Shown piece after piece: positions 5,414-7,231 of a stretch of 7,231 bases of DNA. The position numbers were made by a program, and so were the translations under genes. The notes beneath the pieces were generated by a model. That model saw nothing but the letters and a program-made list of their open reading frames with translations, did not search any database and was not told where the DNA came from. Position 1 is the stretch's first letter. Each line of letters opens with the position of its first letter. Origin of the DNA: Alphaproteobacteria bacterium (GTDB lineage: Bacteria > Pseudomonadota > Alphaproteobacteria > UBA2136 > UBA6156); NCBI GenBank assembly GCA_027490875.1, contig JAIXXE010000155.1, positions 1 through 7,231 of the forward strand, read 5' to 3'.

Positions 5414-7231
5414 TTAAGCAGCCCGCCATAGAATGAAGGTTAAGACCGCCACCACCGCCAGCAGCATGGCCAAGGCGTAGTGGGCTAAGTTGCCGGTTTG
5501 TAAAGTGCGGAGGCTTAATCCTGCGCTTAAAATCTCGCCCGTCAGGCGATGCAACGCGCCGTCAATCATGCGGCCGTCGCCAAGTTGGTAAAGGCCCCGC
5601 GCCAGCCAACGCAACGGGCGTTGGCAGAGCAGTTTATACAGTTCATCGATGTACCATTTGTTGAAGGAAATAGCGTAGGGAATTGAAAACTCCTGCGCCA
5701 GCTTTTTGGCTGCGCCGCGATATTCGGCAAACAGGTACCACGCCAGTATTATTCCTATAATCGCCAAGATGAGCGGCGCAAACTTGGCCAATACTGGGGT
5801 GTGATGAATGTTATGCAGCCCGCTTTGCGCATAGTTGGCAATGGCGATGCTGCCCTGCCACCACTCCAGTTCCAGCATCGGTTTGAGCAGATAGCCGCTC
5901 GTGACGGCGCCCACCGCCAGCAGCAGCATCGGGGCGAGCATCACCCATGGGCTTTCATGCGGCGCGTGATGGTTGGCAGTGGGGACAGCGGCTTTGGCGT
6001 TTTCATCGTGGTGGTCGCCCTCGTGGTGCGCCTTGCCTTCAAAGCTGTAGAACAGAATCCGGAAGCCATAGATGGCGGTGAGGAATGCCCCCAGTGTACC
6101 CACCGCATAGAGCCCCCAGCCCGCGCCACCCGGGGCCATGAAGGCACTTTCGAGAATCCCATCCTTACTGAAAAAACCTGCGAAGGGGGGAATCCCCGCC
6201 AGTGCCAGGCTACCCAGCCACATCAGGATGTAGGTCACCATAAGGGGTTTGCGCAGACCACCGAGCTTGAAAATGTTTTGTTCGTGGTGGGCGGCATGGA
6301 TGACGCTCCCCGCTCCTAAAAACAGCAGCGCCTTAAAGAACGCATGGGTGGTGAGGTGGAACATGGCGGCTGGGTAGGCGCTGACGCCAATCGCAAAGAA
6401 CATATAGCCCAGTTGGCTGCAGGTGCTGTAGGCAATCACGCGCTTGATATCGGTTTGGGTGAGGCCGACGGTGGCGGCAAAGATGGCCGTAATTGCGCCA
6501 ACCCAGCCAATGATATGCAGAATATCGGGGGTTGCTTCATACAGCGGGCTTAGGCGACAGAGCAGAAACACCCCCGCCGTTACCATCGTGGCCGCGTGAA
6601 TGAGCGCGCTGACAGGCGTGGGGCCTTCCATGGCATCGGGCAGCCAGGTGTGCAGGCCAAACTGGGCACTCTTGCCCATGGCGCCAATGAACAGCAGCAG
6701 GGCAATCAGGTTAAGGGTTTGTTGGTTGTCGGTGGCCAATTCGGCTGCGCGGGGCAGAAACTCGGCATAGGTGAGGCTGCCAAAGGTAAGCAGCAACAGG
6801 AACATCCCGACCAGCATGGCGGCATCGGCCACGCGGTTCACCACAAAAGCCTTGATGGCCGCAGCATTGGCGCTGGCCTTGTGGTGCCAGAAGTTAATGA
6901 GCAGATAGCTGCACACCCCCACCCCTTCCCAGCCCAAAAACATTTGCAGCAGATTGGGCGCGGTGACGAGCATCAGCATGGCAAAGGTAAAGAGGCTGAG
7001 ATAGATGAAGAAACGGCGGCGGCTTGGGTCTTGGGCCATATACCCCACGCTGTAGACATGCACACAGGCGCTGACGGTGGTGACAACAATCAGCATGGTG
7101 GCGCTGAGGCGGTCGATCAGCACGCCGAAATCGACCTGCCAGCCGCCCACACGCAGCCATTCCAGCCATACGGTTTGGCTGGGTTGAACCGTGCCATCCA
7201 GCAGGCCAATAAAAATCAGCCAGCTGCACAC
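5414..7231 (-). CDS. nuoL: NADH-quinone oxidoreductase subunit L, 5' end beyond window
   Basis: NuoL is the distal antiporter-like subunit of complex I, with the long lateral helix that runs along the membrane arm. The window shows 605 residues. The GTG at the edge is only the first codon visible, not the start. Residues, numbered from the edge: E102 in FLGWEGVGVCSYLLINFW, K187 in MGKSAQFGLHTWLPDAMEGP, H212 in IHAATMVTAGVF, TQTDIKRVIAYSTCSQLGY at 258-276, and K356-D357 in AGIPPFAGFFSKDGI. E102 and K187 each fall 42 positions below their E. coli counterparts (E144, K229), so about 42 N-terminal residues are missing. A histidine-rich loop (KAHHEGDHHDE and NHHAPHE, about 400-425) precedes the C-terminal segments. 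The lateral helix and last anchor are complete (to LWRAA). nuoM follows after one base. Confidence 0.97.
   Translation of the reverse strand: MCSWLIFIGLLDGTVQPSQTVWLEWLRVGGWQVDFGVLIDRLSATMLIVVTTVSACVHVYSVGYMAQDPSRRRFFIYLSLFTFAMLMLVTAPNLLQMFLGWEGVGVCSYLLINFWHHKASANAAAIKAFVVNRVADAAMLVGMFLLLLTFGSLTYAEFLPRAAELATDNQQTLNLIALLLFIGAMGKSAQFGLHTWLPDAMEGPTPVSALIHAATMVTAGVFLLCRLSPLYEATPDILHIIGWVGAITAIFAATVGLTQTDIKRVIAYSTCSQLGYMFFAIGVSAYPAAMFHLTTHAFFKALLFLGAGSVIHAAHHEQNIFKLGGLRKPLMVTYILMWLGSLALAGIPPFAGFFSKDGILESAFMAPGGAGWGLYAVGTLGAFLTAIYGFRILFYSFEGKAHHEGDHHDENAKAAVPTANHHAPHESPWVMLAPMLLLAVGAVTSGYLLKPMLELEWWQGSIAIANYAQSGLHNIHHTPVLAKFAPLILAIIGIILAWYLFAEYRGAAKKLAQEFSIPYAISFNKWYIDELYKLLCQRPLRWLARGLYQLGDGRMIDGALHRLTGEILSAGLSLRTLQTGNLAHYALAMLLAVVAVLTFILWRAA

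Noticed and set aside
5985..6034. Histidine-rich stretch of NuoL as a possible metal-binding insertion.
   Set aside because: His-rich loops at this place are common in NuoL of alphaproteobacteria, as far as I know, and nothing else supports a special role.

Overview
The window is a single minus-strand block from what is probably an alphaproteobacterium. In order of transcription it holds the 3' part of nuoL, complete nuoM and nuoN, a 361-base intergenic stretch, birA, and the 5' part of a ribonuclease J gene (rnj). The run nuoL-nuoM-nuoN-birA-rnj is an arrangement I know from alphaproteobacteria, where biotin-protein ligase and RNase J follow the complex I operon. The moderately GC-rich composition and the protein motifs fit this. 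Nothing in the window fixes the genus. No gene is supported on the plus strand; its long open frames are antisense shadows of the nuo, birA and rnj genes.

Region 7231-2453 encodes the three antiporter-like, proton-pumping membrane subunits of NADH:quinone oxidoreductase. The genes are packed for coupled translation: one base separates nuoL from nuoM, and nuoM and nuoN overlap by four bases (ATGA). All three keep the conserved membrane glutamate and lysines used in proton translocation. NuoL lacks roughly its first 40 residues only because the window ends there.

Region 2452-2092, between nuoN and birA, is not empty. Read on the minus strand it contains two copies of a unit made of a hairpin starting CCCTGC, a near-perfect Shine-Dalgarno sequence six bases before an ATG, and a tiny reading frame starting Met-Ser-Arg (10 and 7 codons). 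Between them lies a 51-base segment that folds on paper into a tightly packed three-way junction, and the stop codon of the first mini-ORF sits at the junction. A GC-rich terminator-like hairpin follows the second unit. This looks like a translated leader or attenuator, or a structured small RNA, in front of birA-rnj. I do not recognise it as a described family.

Region 2091-1243 is birA, a short biotin-protein ligase without a DNA-binding domain. Its catalytic KWPND segment is flanked by two near-identical 37/38-base repeats in opposite orientation. Both are read through in frame and add about 15 and 20 extra residues, reminiscent of the palindromic repeats that invade Rickettsia genes. Region 1167-1 is the first 389 codons of rnj, with intact metallo-beta-lactamase and beta-CASP motifs.

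The notable parts are the repeat-invaded birA and the duplicated mini-ORF/structured-RNA region. The nuo genes are ordinary.
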